Positions 24,201-38,200 are shown, numbered from the stretch's first letter. The stretch is 64,000 nucleotides of DNA from Ipomoea triloba (GCF_003576645.1 NC_044929.1:5309495-5373494); one strand, 5' to 3'. Notes: generated by a model not told the origin, from the sequence alone. Program-made: numbers and translations.

Positions 24201-27200
24201 TATTAGCATTCTTGATATTTATGGTTTTGAATCATTTGAGGTATGGTCTGTTTTATTTTCTGTTTCTGTTGTTTCTTGCTTGTCTTGTAATTCAACTTCA
24301 CTTTCCTTTTCAGAGGAACAGCTTTGAGCAGTTTTGTATTAATTATGCCAATGAAAGATTGCAGCAGCACTTTAATCGCCACTTATTCAAGTTGGAACAA
24401 GAGGTGACTGTCCTGTTTCTCTACTTATATTAAAGCTCATTGTAGTCTGGCATTCAAATGCCTTAGTGAGGCATGCCCATTTTCACTCTAAGGTTTTTTC
24501 TTTGGCTCGCCTAAAATACTTATATAAATATAATATACATCTTGTCTACACTAGACTAGATGCTGTTTTCTATTTTATCTTTTCTCCAAGATATGCTGAA
24601 AAAATCATGTAGTCTTTTTCTGTACAGAGTACATCAATGGGAGTTGCGGTTGGGGGGGGGGGTACGGGATCTAAGCCTAATGCCAAATGCTTGGGAAGTG
24701 TGAAATAATATAGGTTTATTATTATTTCTGTGTATTTACACTTCATAAGGTCCTATATTTATATACATATGAAATACAAGTTGGCCTAAGTCCACCAGTC
24801 CACCACTACAATCAAGGGTTAGGGTTTAATATTCAACATTTCAACAGGAAGAAACTTTGCCTAAGACCAATCTAAGCTCAAACCTATCATAGTTGCTACT
24901 CCCACTGTCCAATTTATGTGTCACTTTTTAGTATATTCTTATTTCATAGATGATCAAGATCTGAACTGATGAACTAGATCTCTTGCAGAAAATTTAACCT
25001 GCATTTATTTTTGTTTAACACTTTGGATCTGAACAAGATTTCACAGATATTTAGAATGTACTTAATGGATAAAGAAGTGAAGAATAAAACTTATGCTAGA
25101 GATAATGTTGGCTGAATTTTATCGTAATATATATATATATATATATATATATTTGAAGTTCTATTTATTTTTTTGGCTTTTTCTAATGGATGGTTTGTAA
25201 ATGTAGGAACTTTTTGGAGTTTTTATTTTCATTGTGTTTCTATATCAGTTAGCACCTTCAAGTTCTCTTGGAGTTATCTTACTGTTCAAGGACTCTCTTT
25301 GGATCGCACCAACTTAGTTTTATGATATTAAATTTCACTCATAAAAGGATGAAGCATGCTGATTTATAGATGTCATTTAGATCCTTGAGAACACAAGAAA
25401 AAGAGATATTCTGTGTGTTTAACACAATAAAATGTAGAACCAGTCACCAATATGATTAAAAGTAGAACCAGTTAGAGTGTGATTAGAAGTGCTTGTTAAG
25501 GTTCTAAATGTTCACATGCATTTGAAATTTTGAATTCTTCTATGGATTCAGAGAGTTTTGGTATGCTTGCCTGCATAGCCATGTCAACTCTGATCTGAGA
25601 TTTGGATTTATTTCCAGGAATACATCCAAGATGGCATTGACTGGACAAAAGTTGATTTTGATGACAACAAAGATTGCTTAAATCTTTTTGAGAAGGTACT
25701 GAATCACTTTTATTTATTTATTTATTTTTATGGGGGGTTTACGATAAACATTTTGGTTTAGTAATGTTTTTAAGTAGATATTTCGAGATTAAGATTTTGA
25801 TAATTTAATGAGGATGCTATGTTAGTTGTTGAAAAACCTACTTGGACAGTTTGCCAGGAACAACTAAGACCTACATTGGATTGTTTGGAAATTTTGATTC
25901 CTTAAAAGATATGAATACAGATTGGTTAAAAGTTAGACAGGACAAGGGTGTGAAGAAATGAACAGATCATGTGAATTAGAATGAACTCTGCAGGTTTCGA
26001 GAGAACTGTGGTGTTAAGAGCCCCACATTGATAAAATAAGAGAGAACATATGAGTTTATAAGGCTATGGGTTAGACTAACTAATTGATTGGATTCAATCT
26101 TTTAGTGTGGTTTGGTCCATGTGCATTATAGCTCAATTGAGTGACCTAGGATAACCTGGACACGCTTGCTAGGCCAGCCATTTCCATAGCTGACACAACA
26201 GTGAAATCCATTTTATATATGTTTATTCAGGGCATATATCCTATAAAAATACATTTTTCAGCCCTTGAATCAAGGTTGGATTGCTTATTGTTGGGTATAT
26301 CAGATATGAACAAAGGCTATACAGCCAAAAATTTTTAGAGGCAAGTCTGATTATATTCTTGACAAGGGATTTTTTTGCTTGTCTGTTTTTTTTAAACAGG
26401 TCAAAGGTGTGTTGTATTTTAAAACACGTTTAGACAACCTCTTAATCAAATAAGAAGCTGTTAGAATAGGGTAACCCTAGCCAAGATGGCAAGAGATCTA
26501 CACTTGTAACCACAAGGTCACGAGTTCGAATCCTTGCCCTCTTGGTTTGAGCTGGTCAATTATGGGTAACCTAGGTTGGCTTACTTGTGTTTCTTTGTCG
26601 GCTAGGGTTTACCTACACCCTTTTGTGGGTATTATTAGTGTGATTGAAGCAATTTTGGCCATTGGTTAAAAAGTGTTAGTGTAATCAATCCCAAAAACAT
26701 GTGTATATCCCTTGGTGAGTGGTGACCAGTCGGGCTTTGAGTCTATCTACCTGTCTATTGGATCCAACTTTCACGATATATATCCATCTGCCAATCGTTA
26801 TATCGTGGACCAGGGTCCATAGTGCACTATGGACCCTGGTTCGAAACGACGTCGTTTCGAATGTTAGTGGATGGTGGACGCAAATGACTTCAGGGAATAC
26901 ACATAATCCTTGTCTAGAATACACGGAACGACTTGAGGGAATACACAGAAATCATCCTCCTAACATTCGAATACACAAAACACATCACAACCTATGTTTA
27001 AGTACCCCTAACATGAATACACAGAATCGTAGTCTACAATGCACAGAATGCCTTCACAGAATACACAGAAAATGAAAACACCAAATACACAAACACATCA
27101 CCCCTTGTTTAAGTACCACTAACATGAATACACAGAATCCTTGTCTAGAATACACAGAATATTGACACAACTACACATAAATCATCCTCCTAATATTCGA

Positions 27201-30200
27201 ATACACAGCACGTCATAATCTATGTTTAAGTACCCCTAACATGAATACACAGAATCGTAGTTTACAATACACAGAATGCCTTCAAAGAATACACAGATTA
27301 TTAACACAAATACACAGACTGGCCGAAACGGGAAACGTGATTTCCAAAAAACTAAACCGTTAATTAAAATGGCCAAAACGACGTTGTTTTGGTACGGGGT
27401 GCACAATGCATTGTGCACCCTGGTCCAAGATATAAATTGCCTCCATTGCAACCAACAACTCTTGTACTTGTGGGTAATGGAACTAACTCCCAAGTCCTTG
27501 ATGAATGAAGAACAACCATTTCATCTGTTATAGTATGGAGTATTGGATTTTTATAAATTACAGAACAACACTTATAATTATGGAATGATGAGTCATGTAT
27601 ATTTATTTACATAAAATGTAATATCTTGTATACTTAAATTATTTTTAATTGTTTTTCCAGTCTTGTCTGATTGTCTAACTCCATGTTCTGCTTCTAAGAA
27701 ATTTGCTATGTCATGAATGCATAACATTTTTACTCTGCATTCTGTTCTTCTCATTCCGCATTCCTCAAATTGCCAAATAATAATATGGAAATGATGGCCC
27801 GCTCAATCCTTTGTTACATCATTCCAGGCATCCTGTTAACAATAACATGTTGAGACTCTAGCACTCATGGCATTGCCATTAGGTTGGTAAAACTATGTGG
27901 GCAAATTCATTTTGTATCACAGGGTGAAATTATTGATACTGATGTGAGAACTAAGATATTCATGTTTTCTGTCAAGACGCTCTTCGTATTATTTGTAGTT
28001 CAATATGAGGTATGCAGTTGATCTCTTTGTAACTTCATTTCTCTATTGGCAGAAACCACTTGGATTGTTATCTCTTTTAGATGAGGAGTCCACCTTTCCA
28101 AATGGCACCGACATGACATTTGCCAATAAACTCAAGCAGCATTTAAATTCTAATCCTTGTTTCAAAGGCGATCGAGAGAAGTCTTTTACAGTATGCCATT
28201 ACGCAGGCGAGGTATGCAGGTCTATGATAAATTCTAGTTTGCTGACCTCTCAACCCTTTCCCAGAAGAAAGGGAAGAAAATAATCCTTTACTTTCAAGTT
28301 CTTTATCAGTTTATCCCTTGATTGTCTTCAGGTCATTGGTTCAGCCCTGAAAATTGTCTCTCTGAAAATATAGTTAGGGCTGCATACATATTTTTTCTCC
28401 ATCTTGCAATGTTGTAGGAGTTTAGGACATTAGGCCTGGCCTTTTAATATAGGATTAAAGATGATTGAAGTTGAGCTTTAGTTAGTACTTTCATTTGGTA
28501 TATTATGTAGCACTGCATGGCCATATCGCTTTCTGGAGAGTGTTTCTACAGACAACTAATGTGTGTTGTGCTTTGAGAATATCAGAATGACCTGTTAGAG
28601 CTGTTCAGCTTTATTTCATTTATTTTCTTCAATCTGGAAGTTCAGTGGTCTTTCTTCCCCAGGTAACATATGACGCATTTGGTTTTCTTGAGAAGAACCG
28701 TGATTTACTCCACTTGGATTCCATTCAACTTCTATCTTCTTGCAAGTGCCACCTTCCTCAGATATTTGCATCGAATATGTTAACTCAAAGTGAGAAGCCT
28801 GTTGTTGGGCCCTTGTACAAATCTGGGGGAGCAGATTCTCAGAAATTAAGTGTTGCAACAAAGTTCAAGGTAATATTACAGACTTAAAATTGATTTATAA
28901 AACATAAAATATCTTGGCGATTACTTGCCCTAAATTATTTTAAGTATGGAGCACCAACATGGTTGCTAGGCTTGTGATGAACTTTTGAGCATTAAAGGTC
29001 AAGGAAAAAGATCATGATATTTAAATGTTTTTACTTATTGTAAACTTTTTATAAAAAAATACTAGTGAATGTTAATTCTTGTATTATTGTTTTATTTTTT
29101 AAGACTTGTATTCTGTGCTTCGTGTTGTTTAATGGAAGTGCAATCAGCTGCTGGGTGTATAATAGATCTTGCAGAGCAATTGTTTTACAGATAGACTTAT
29201 GCTCCATGTAATTCTATGGTTTATTTATTCAGTTTGGTGGAATTAACTGCTGAACCATAAAGTGCATACTGTATTTTGTTTAGGATAAATGATCTTATAG
29301 TTCAATAACAGTGCAAAAATGATAATAGAAATAAAATTTTAGGTTTAGTAAGAGCAATTCATTCATCCTTTTATTCAAGTCGTTAAAAATATTATACTCC
29401 ATACCTTTTTCTGGGCAGGTGTAGTTTGCTACTCTGTATTATATTTAAATTGTGGTTGTATTTGTACTTTTAGGGTCAACTGTTCCAATTGATGCAACGC
29501 CTAGAGAGCACAACACCCCATTTTATACGTTGTATAAAGCCTAACAGCTTTCAGTCTCCTGGAAAGTATGATCAAGGACTCGTATTGCAACAGCTGCGAT
29601 GTTGTGGTGTCTTAGAAGTAGTTCGAATATCGAGATCTGGATTTCCTACTAGAATGTCCCATCAAAAGTTTGCTAGAAGGTAAGCTTGAATGTTGTTGTC
29701 ACTGTGAAGCGTCTAAAGTTTTTATTTTTCACCATCTTTATAATTGCCGTCATATATAATGATATCAGATATGGATTTCTTCTATTGGACCATGTTGCAT
29801 CACAAGATCCACTTAGTGTCTCAGTTGCAATTCTCCATCAGTTCAACATTCTGCCTGATATGTATCAGGTTGGATACACCAAGCTGTTCTTCCGAACAGG
29901 GCAGGTGAGATAAATAGTTATCCTTGATTTCCCTCTTTCTCCATTTCAGTCCGTGTGATTAACCTGATGATTGAACTAGAAATTTTTCATTGCTATTGAG
30001 GTTGTTGCATTATGGTTAGTCACTTAATTGCAACATTAATTTCAGGTTGGGGTGCTTGAGGATACTAGAAATCGCACCCTCCGCGGTATCTTACGTGTTC
30101 AAAGCTGCTTTAGAGGTCATCAAGCCCGTACTTACCTGAAACAATTGAAGAGAAGAGTTACAACTCTTCAGTCATGTACGCTAGCTTGCTTTCAATCAAA

Positions 30201-30857
30201 TATTGGAATTTTTATCTTGGTGTACAAGGAACTAATCCCTTCGTAACTTATTCTGCATAGTTGTTCGTGGTGAGAAAACAAGAAGAGAATATGCAATCTT
30301 ATTACAGAAACATAGAGCAGCTGTTTGTATACAGAAACAGATAAAAGGACGGATTCACAGGAGGACCCTCAAAAATGTTCATAGTGCATCAATCATTATA
30401 CAATCAGGTAAATATTCAAATTAATCCATTATGACCAAACTGATCTGAGACAATGGCCAAATAGCACATCTTTAATGGCAATGGAATGTATTTCAAACCA
30501 ATTGCTGTCATTTGGGGCTTTATTTAGGTTTCAGATAAAAGTTACTCCAGTCCTGCCTGGATTGTCAAAAAGGATATTTTTTCCACTGGCTTTAATGTTT
30601 ACAGTATATAATGTTCAAAAATGATCTGCTTTTTACTAGAAGATGCAGATTTGTTGATTTATTCTCTTGTTTTCTACAGTTATCCGTGGGTGGTTGGTCA
30701 GAAGATGCTCTGGGGATATAGGACTGCTACAGTTTGGAGGCAAAAAGGTAATTATGGAATTAAGGGACCGTTGAAAACCTGAAAAATATTTTCTGGAAAA
30801 TGATTTCTAGAAAATGAATCATTTTCTGATGTTTGGCTGAATACAAGAAAATTATCT

Positions 30858-30921
<64 letters not shown>

Positions 30922-31103
30922 NNNNNNNNNNNNNNNNNNNNNNNNNNNNNNNNNNNNNNNNNNNNNNNNNNNNNNNNNNNNNNNNNNNNNNNNNNNNNNN
31001 NNNNNNNNNNNNNNNNNNNNNNNNNNNNNNNNNNNNNNNNNNNNNNNNNNNNNNNNNNNNNNNNNNNNNNNNNNNNNNNNNNNNNNNNNNNNNNNNNNNA
31101 AAA

Positions 31104-31157
<54 letters not shown>

Positions 31158-31195
31158 CTGTTTGGTTCATTTTCTTGAAAATGAACATATTATTT

Positions 31196-31232
<37 letters not shown>

Positions 31233-32769
31233 TGTGGTGATGGGGTGGTATGGTGGTAGTGGTGTGGTGGTAGCGGAAGCAGTAGCCATGGTGGTGGTGT
31301 AGTGGTGTGGTGGTGGTGGTTGTGTTGGTAATGGTGGTGGGTGGTGTGGCAGTGGTGGTGGTGGTGTTGGTGGTGTTTGTGGCAGTGGTGTGTGGTAGTG
31401 ATGATGGCGGTGGTGGTAGTCGTTGTCATGTGGTAGTGGTGGTAGTTGTGTGTGGTGGTGGTAGTGGTGTCGTGATGGTGGTGATGTTATGGTGTGGTGG
31501 CGTTGGTAGTGTTAATAATAATAATCCGGAAACTAACTAAAAAAAAAGAAGAGAGTGAAGAAAGATGAAAAATAAAGAATTCGGAAGATATTTTTCTCCA
31601 AGTTGTGTATTTTTTCTTTGACTAGGATGAATATTTTCCTTTTGACTTCATTTTGCTTGAGTACCCAAACACTGAAAAATTTGGAAGTCATTTCTCGGAT
31701 TCTAAATGTGTCTTTTACCTCATAGAAAACTATATCCTCTTGGGATAAAGTGCAATACATCTGGATGTTCAGAACTTAGTAGTGTGCAAATTAAAGCTCC
31801 CTACAATATTTGCACAGTACTGACTACTGAGTAGAAGAATAATCTAAGCTTCAGCGTTTGGAACACCAATGAGCAGAGCTCATGTTCGATGGCTGGGCAT
31901 TATCTGATCGTAGCACCTTGCCAGGAGGCCTGCTTAATCTTCTATTATAATGAACTTCAATGTTATTCAAAATCATAACCAGAAAATCACTCCTACAGTC
32001 CTACCCACGCTATGATATTTTGGGAAAATTATATAGTTCTGAGTTTTGTTGCAATCCCGACCAATTGCTGGCTTTTTAATTTCTACAGGGTAATGAGTGT
32101 GAAGAGGTGCTGGTGAAGTCCTCATTTCTATCTGAATTACAACGCCGTGTTTTAAGGGCTGAAGCTGCACTAAGAGAAAAAGAAGAGGAGAATGACATCC
32201 TACACCAGCGGCTGCAGCAGTATGAAAACCGTTGGTCAGAGTACGAGCTGAAAATGAAGTCAATGGAAGAGGTTTGGCAAAAGCAAATGAGATCGCTACA
32301 ATCCAGCCTGTCTATTGCGAAGAAGAGCCTTGCCCTGGATGATATGGAGAGGAACTCCGATGCATCAGTGAATACAATGAGTGACGATAGAGAATCAATC
32401 CAGTTGGGAATTGAAGCAGGGAGCAACAGGAACAACCGCGACAGCAGCAGTGGAGTGAGGCCTATGAGCGCTGGCCTGAGCGTGATAAGCCGACTGGCGG
32501 AAGAGTTTGAGCAAAGGAGTCAAGTATTCGGCGATGATGCCAAGTTCTTGGTCGAGGTCAAATCAGGCCAGGTCGACGCTAACTTGAATCCTGACCGCGA
32601 GCTCAGAAGGCTCAAACAAATGTTTGAAGCTTGGAAGAAAGACTACGGAACAAGGCTAAGGGAAACCAAGGTTATATTGCATAAGCTGCAGGGAAACGAC
32701 GAATTGGTTAATGATAAAATGAGAAAAAAATGGTGGGGAAAGAGGAACAACAGCTCAAGGTTTAACTAA
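18217..32769 (+). CDS. Class VIII unconventional myosin heavy chain
   Basis: I joined 23 coding exons that stay in frame: 18217-18570, 20916-21014, 21103-21246, 21331-21481, 21611-21638, 21988-22153, 22294-22357, 22496-22509, 22596-22680, 23267-23370, 23507-23645, 23859-23977, 24088-24240, 24314-24403, 25618-25695, 28053-28211, 28663-28869, 29474-29679, 29769-29904, 30046-30175, 30261-30407, 30680-30747, 32089-32769. The product has 1173 residues, close to Arabidopsis ATM1 (about 1166). It starts [19 protein letters not shown], like ATM1. The motor has P-loop GESGAGKT (~260-267), switch I NDNSSRF (~308-314) and switch [11 protein letters not shown] (~532-540). An actin-binding segment ([11 protein letters not shown]) follows. 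Four IQ motifs (calmodulin sites) lie in exons 20-22, then a short coiled coil ([20 protein letters not shown]) and a basic C-terminus. Class VIII myosins work at plasmodesmata, endosomes and the cell plate. Oddities: a 14-nt exon, a GC-AG intron at 23978, transposon-swollen introns and an assembly gap in intron 22. Confidence 0.95.
19600..20133 (+). mobile_element. TRIM-like miniature LTR retrotransposon in myosin intron 1
   Basis: Two related segments end in 'gggattcctaaa' (about 19600-19737) and 'tggattcctaaca' (19979-20133). The second begins TGTTAGAATC and ends CCTAACA (TG...CA), preceded by 'aaactttgatatca', which resembles a polypurine-tract/LTR junction. Both share TTAGTTATTCTAACCC- or TTAGTTAGTCTAATTT-type sequence. 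There is no coding capacity. The left LTR boundary is approximate. Confidence 0.5.
24404..25617. other. Myosin intron 14, no other gene
   Basis: A 1.2-kb intron holding a (TA)n run at about 25128-25151 and a short G-run near 24651. No nested gene is supported. Confidence 0.6.
26000..26150 (-). mobile_element. TRIM-like LTR fragment in myosin intron 15
   Basis: In minus orientation this shares 'attgaatccaatcaattagt' and 'ataaactcatatg' type sequence with the element in intron 1, so it is an inverted relative. Ends are unclear. Confidence 0.4.
26462..26665 (+). mobile_element. tRNA-derived SINE in myosin intron 15
   Basis: 'ccaagatggcaagagatct' (A-box-like) is followed by 'ggtcacgagttcgaatcctt' (a good B box) at the spacing expected of tRNA-derived SINEs. 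A unique region and a T/G-rich end follow. It differs from the other SINE family in this window. Target duplication not resolved. Confidence 0.5.
26792..27440. mobile_element. Palindrome-capped MITE with AATACACAGAAT repeats in myosin intron 15
   Basis: The left end has CGTTATATCGTGGACCAGGG then a GGTCCATAGTGCACTATGGACC palindrome. The right end, inverted, has CAATTTATATCTTGGACC plus a GTGCACAATGCATTGTGCAC palindrome. Each cap is followed inward by an AACGACGTCGTTT-like palindrome. The body repeats AATACACAGAAT and two roughly 130-bp longer units. Terminal design matches the Mutator-like MITEs at 4785 and 14072, but the internal repeat is different. Confidence 0.65.
30922..31099. other. Assembly gap (178 Ns) inside myosin intron 22
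   Basis: Ns flanked by long T homopolymers (about 60 T on the left, about 50 on the right). The gap size and the homopolymer lengths are unreliable. Coding exons on both sides are unaffected. Confidence 0.99.
31198..31515. repeat. (AAT)n and (GGT)n-rich simple repeats
   Basis: About eleven AAT units are followed by almost 300 bp of imperfect TGG/GTG repeats. This is non-coding intron sequence; apparent poly-Val or poly-His frames are artefacts of the repeat. Confidence 0.9.
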
Positions 32770-35150
32770 ATTATATTGGTATCTCTATGTATGTACATGT
32801 CAAAGCTCTCTGCATTTTGGAGTTGTCATCAAAATCATTATTATTATTATTTTTTTTTTTGGGTTTATGTATTTTATTTATACATCTTATGTTTTGTTGT
32901 GAACAATTATTAATCTTATACAAAGAAATGTTTGTGGTGTGCTTATCTTGAAAGCTAAATCTGTAGTTGTAGACTCTGCTTTAATTTAAAGAAGTGATGT
33001 TTTGTACTTTGCTGGCAATGCAGAAGGTCACCTGATTGGCTTATTTATTTATTTACCTTAAATTTGTTAGTGAATAGATATGTTCAATGATGGAAGAATA
33101 AAGGGATTCTTTCCTTATTTAGTGTAAAGAATTGTACATATATCTATTATTTATACATGAATAAACTATTGGGTCAAAGACGGGAATAGAAACAAATCAA
33201 AAGAAGTTGACAAAAATAGGAAAATTTTAAAAATGAGACAAAATAGGAAAAACTCATTTGACAAATGAGTTTCTTGTCAAATAATTTTGTTTGTTTGTTT
33301 GTTTGTTTTTTTTTTTTTTTTTTTTTTTTTTCCAACTTGAGATATTACTTGAAAATGTGTTACACATCCACTTTTATCACCTTTTATATTTAGAATACTT
33401 GCATCGTGAGCAAGAATAATATCTTCAAATTTTGTTCACTTTCTTAATTCACTCTTAACAATTTATGGTGCAAAGTAAATCTGTAATAGACAAAATAAAA
33501 TCACTTTTTTTTTTCACTCTTTTTATATTTAGAGTGTGTTCCAAGCAAAAACCTAAGAGCTCTTAGCTTGTTTCCTAAAGTTTTGTTGATATAATGATTT
33601 TGATTTCCTTTATATGAGCATTGATATTTCCTTTATCTTGCATTGGAGTGAAATACTCTAATCCAAGGGGTTAAACCTATTAATATTGCTCATATCCATC
33701 AAGAAAGTTAATAGGTTTTACGTTGAAGTTGAATTTAATTGGAACCTTGTGATTGTCAAAGTTTAACTAAATTGGTATCTGTACGGTATGTGAACATGTC
33801 AAAGCAATGCATTTTGCAGTTGTCATCAAAAGCATTTTTAAGGGTTTTTTTTTTCATTTATTTTTAATACAAGGTAAGAGCAATTAATCATATATATATA
33901 GGCGGATCCAGAAATTTTTCTGAGTGAGTGTGAAGTTCAAATAAATTTTAAAATCTCAATGACAAAATATCAATATTTGATATAAATAAAAAAAATATTT
34001 GAGGTTCCATTTCTAAATTTCTATGATAAAATATCAAAATTTGATAAGTGTAAGAGATTCATCTCATTTTTACCTGTCACTAAAGTGTTGACTTTAAGTT
34101 AGAAGGTCTATCACTTGAGCTAGTCCACGAGGCTCCTCACCTCCTACTTTAATTTGGTCTAAAATTAAAGTTGCATCAATATCAAATCTTTTTGAGCAGC
34201 TTGAATTATATTGCACTAAAATCAGATCAATAAGCTAGCCCACCGTGCGCTGTGCTCAAGCCATAGATACTTTTTAAAATATATATGTGAAGGATGACAT
34301 TTGTCATAAAATTGGAGCCCATAAATTTGATTATTCCAATACTTATTAAATTTCAGAGTATATAAGATTAGCAACATATTAGGTAAAAAAACACAAAAAG
34401 AAAAAAAAGTAGCAACAAAACTACATAACGAAGTAAATGGAATTCTTAATAATTTTCACCAAAATTTGCTCACCTCTCTTCATTCTTTTTGTAATCCATC
34501 TTGGACTGTATTGCACTCTTTTATTTCATTCACCAGGCCACAATCAAACAATACATTCTTGGACCCTTTTTTTTTTGTGTCCCTAATATTCACTTTTGTC
34601 ATCTTTTATAATTAGAATAACTGCATTGCAAGCAAGAACAAAAGATCGCTCCTATTTCTTCAAATATTGTTTATTTTCTTGATTCACTCTTAACAAATTA
34701 CAATGCAAAGTAAATCTCTATGGGACAAAAAGTGAGTAGCACATCCTCTTTTCACTTTTCTTTTATATTTGGAGTGTGTTGCAAGAAAAAAAAAACAAAA
34801 GAACTTTAATGTCCTAAATATTATGTGAACTATTCCTGATTTCTTTTAAGTTAGTTGTCTTATATGATCATTAAAATACTCCATGTCATGGAGAGTACTT
34901 AAGCATATGATAGAGCATTAGGTGAAGATTAATATTGTTAAATTTTCTCAATGTTAGATAATATTTTACTTCTTGGTGGGCAAGGTAAAATATTTCATTT
35001 TTTATCATATTAGATATCAAAATTATGGTATATACTTATTAATTAAATTTGGCATCTATAGTCACCATACTATATAGTTAAAGCAAATAAATTAATTCCA
35101 CTTATTTGCTCCCAATTGAAGCAAAGAATTGTTCCATTTCATCCCATTCC
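32770..35150. repeat. Duplicated spacer between myosin and SEO-1
   Basis: Holds the myosin 3' UTR and the upstream region of SEO-1. Almost all of it recurs downstream. The 3' UTR block recurs at 40395-41143 and 56473-57060. The 'gtgttacacatccac' block recurs at 33355, 40710, 53735, 57830 and 58540. The 'ggcggat...ttttctgag' block recurs at 47210. It defines the repeated unit of the array. No extra gene is seen. Confidence 0.8.
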
Positions 35151-35155
35151 AATGC

Positions 35156-35163
35156 TATAAATA
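35156..35163 (+). promoter_or_regulatory. TATA box of SEO-1
   Basis: TATAAATA, 141 bp before the ATG, conserved in position in SEO-2 (48487) and as TATAAACA in SEO-3 (60361). The surrounding 100 bp are also conserved among the three copies. Confidence 0.65.
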
Positions 35164-35296
35164 TAAGAGGTTAACTACACATTTGATTCTCAAACCAACA
35201 ACATTTTTTATGCTCTTTCTCGGCCAAAACTCTGCAAGCTCTCTTTAATTACCGTACCCTAGTAAATAGACAAACCAATCTTTGTCTCAATCAAAG

Positions 35297-38200
35297 ATGG
35301 CAGTTTCACACATCAATGAAAGTGTTATCTTGGAAGAAGTTATGAGTACATATGATCCAGATGGGAAGGAAAATTTTAAAATTAATGTTATTTTCGATTT
35401 GGTGAAGAGCATTCTTTATCCTATCACGGTTTGTGTATTTACTATTAATTTACATTGATGTTAAATTTCAAATTTTATTTTGTACGAGTAAGTTCTAGTA
35501 CATATGTATCAAGTATTTGTTAGAAGTTTTATAGTATATATAGGTTTCATGTTTTATTGAATTCTAACTATTTAAATCTTTATATATGTTATACTGAATG
35601 AGGTAAGAACTTGGTTGTTAGGTAGGAATTTATTCTCTATGCTAGTTTATAGTATATATTATATAAATTTCTCAATAGTTTTTTGATGGAAAGAATGCCG
35701 GACAAAAACATTTTTTTTTGAGTACTACTGAAAACATTCATTGTATATCTAACAGTACATCTAAGTCCGTGCCGTTAATAAATAATAATTGCTCATAATA
35801 TAGTTTCACTATAAATCACTTTAAAAAATAAATAATGTTCACTATAAATCACTTTTAAAAAAAATAAATAACATTCCGCATGATGATTTGTATATGGATC
35901 GGATTTCATGCATGATAACTTAATTGGATTTTAATGAGTTTGTTGTGCTTTGGTGTATATATTTGGTTGGATGATATATGATTTAGATTGGAGATAGCAT
36001 TGATGAAGATGAAGATTCTGATGAGGAAGACTCTAATGGCGACGAGTCTGATGAGGAAGACTCTACTGACAACGAGTCTGATGATGCCAAAAAGTTTAAC
36101 GAGGAGGGATCTGACAGTAACAAAAGGTTTGATGATGAGAAGGAATTTGACAGTGAGGAGGTATATGCTAAAGACATGGAACTTCCCTATCAATTCAAAA
36201 AGTTTTCCTTTGAGGTAATTCTCTAATTTGAAGGAAAAAATTAAAAGATATTATATCTGCTATAATAGTAACTTTATGAATGTGCCATTATTATTTTCAT
36301 ACTATAATTTAATTAGAAAATTTTATAGCAAATATCTAATTTTCGTGATTCTTTGTAAAATAGTATCACGATTTCATGATGCAATAAGTAGTTTACGTAA
36401 AGATTTTTTAATAATTTTAAGATTTTCTTGCTTTATTCAGATGTCATTGATGTGTTCAAAAAATATGGATCCACACTCGTGTGTAATATATTTTCTGAAA
36501 ATGTTGTCCACATTTTCCTGGGAAGGAAAGCTTTTGATTATGCTGGCATCTTTCTCCCTCTATTTTGGAGAATTCAACCTTGTTCACGGTCACAAAGGAT
36601 TGTCAGGCAAATTGGCAATTCTCAAGGGTTGTGAAAGTCATCTTCTGCCACTGGTTACACATTTAATCAAATTAATCTTACATTTTACTGAGTATATTGT
36701 TGAGCTTGCACAATCATCTTCTCACTATTCATCACCAATCGTACCAATTGGTTGCTATTGGATCGTCGCAAGTATCCTTACTTATGCATCCTATTTCACT
36801 TCTGGCCTTATGATTATGCATTCAGGGTAAGATTTAATTTCACTATACTATATATGATCAATATGTATAGATATAGTGTTTGTTATTATTGTTTTCGTTA
36901 TTATTGTAGGTGTTTCATAGGTAGTGAAACACAACTATCCAGTTTAATCATCAAGATCAAAGACGTAATCTCCGATTGTCGTCCAATACTAGGTTAGGTT
37001 TAATAAATTCTAAGTATATGAAATTAAAGTTATTATTACTTGCACTGAGTTTAAATTAATGAGTAATTGATTGGATATATGCAGAAAAAAAGAGAGAAGT
37101 GGATTCTTACAATGCATTATGTCATGCATTCTTTGATGAGAATCCAATCCCCTCCACTTCTTCTAATTTGGATGTTTTGAAGTTAATATTCAATGTCAAG
37201 AAAGGTGGGAAACACAAACCCATATATGATGGTGCTCGGAAAGAAATGGTATGAGCTTACTCACTTAGCCATCAATTTCAACAATTAATAATTTCTTTTG
37301 ATTTGATTGCTAATTATTAAGTACTGTATGTATGTCCAATATTGGTTGTATATTGATGGTTGTATATTGGTTGTATATTGCTTATATATTGATTATGTAA
37401 TTAATTGTAAATAGAAAATAATATATAATTTTTTTTTTGAATTGCAGGTAGAATTACATGTTTTGAAGAATAAGAGCTTGCTACTGTTAATTTCACCAAG
37501 TCTTGACATACACACGTACTTGACTTCATTACTTGATTTCATACAATTGAGAGCTCAATTGCATGTACTTTGGATTCCGATATTAGACTCTTCTACATTA
37601 TGGGATATTAAGCATATTAAAGAACAATATAAAAGTTTTGTAAATAAATCAAGACTACTCTCAGTGAGAAATGTACAGAAATCAGTAGCACCAATATTTG
37701 TACGGTTTGTTAAAGAGAAATTCTTTCCAGAATTCCAAATAGGAGGTGAGCCTATAATTGTTTCACTAGATCATAATGGAAGGATGGTTCACCGTAATGC
37801 AATGCACATGGTATTGATGAGAGGTGTAGATATTTGTCAAAGGATGTCTAGTGGAATTAAGATGGGAGATAGCATAACTCCAATATTACACAAAGTTTTG
37901 ACGGAAAGGGTTTCGACGGTGAGGGATTTGGTGCCTGGCATTGATGGGAAGATAAGCGAAGTCTCTAATAAAGTGGATGGTATAATAAATGATTGGTTCC
38001 GTGACATTGAAAAGCAAATTGAAAATCCGGTATGTTAATTTATTTTGATGTATGTTTTATTAGTTCATCAATTCGTTAACTCATATATATATATTTCTTC
38101 AATTAAAAATTATAAATGATGGAGTAGCATTTTTATGAATAGGTTGATGGTAATATTTTCACAAGTAAGAAGGAAAAAGATTTATGGATGATAGAAACTT

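Noticed and set aside
30760..31240. Open frames of 135-142 codons with poly-Phe, poly-Lys and X residues
   Set aside because: They are translations of T homopolymers and the N gap.
31190..31540. Val- and His-rich frames
   Set aside because: Produced by AAT and TGG simple repeats in a myosin intron.
32076..32435. 119-codon minus-strand frame, repeated at 55791-56150
   Set aside because: Antisense shadow of the last myosin exon and its duplicate.
35983..36193. Ser-rich minus-strand frames over SEO exon 2, and Met/Lys/Leu-rich plus-strand frames
   Set aside because: Shadows of the repetitive acidic exon in other frames; the spliced frame is the acidic one.
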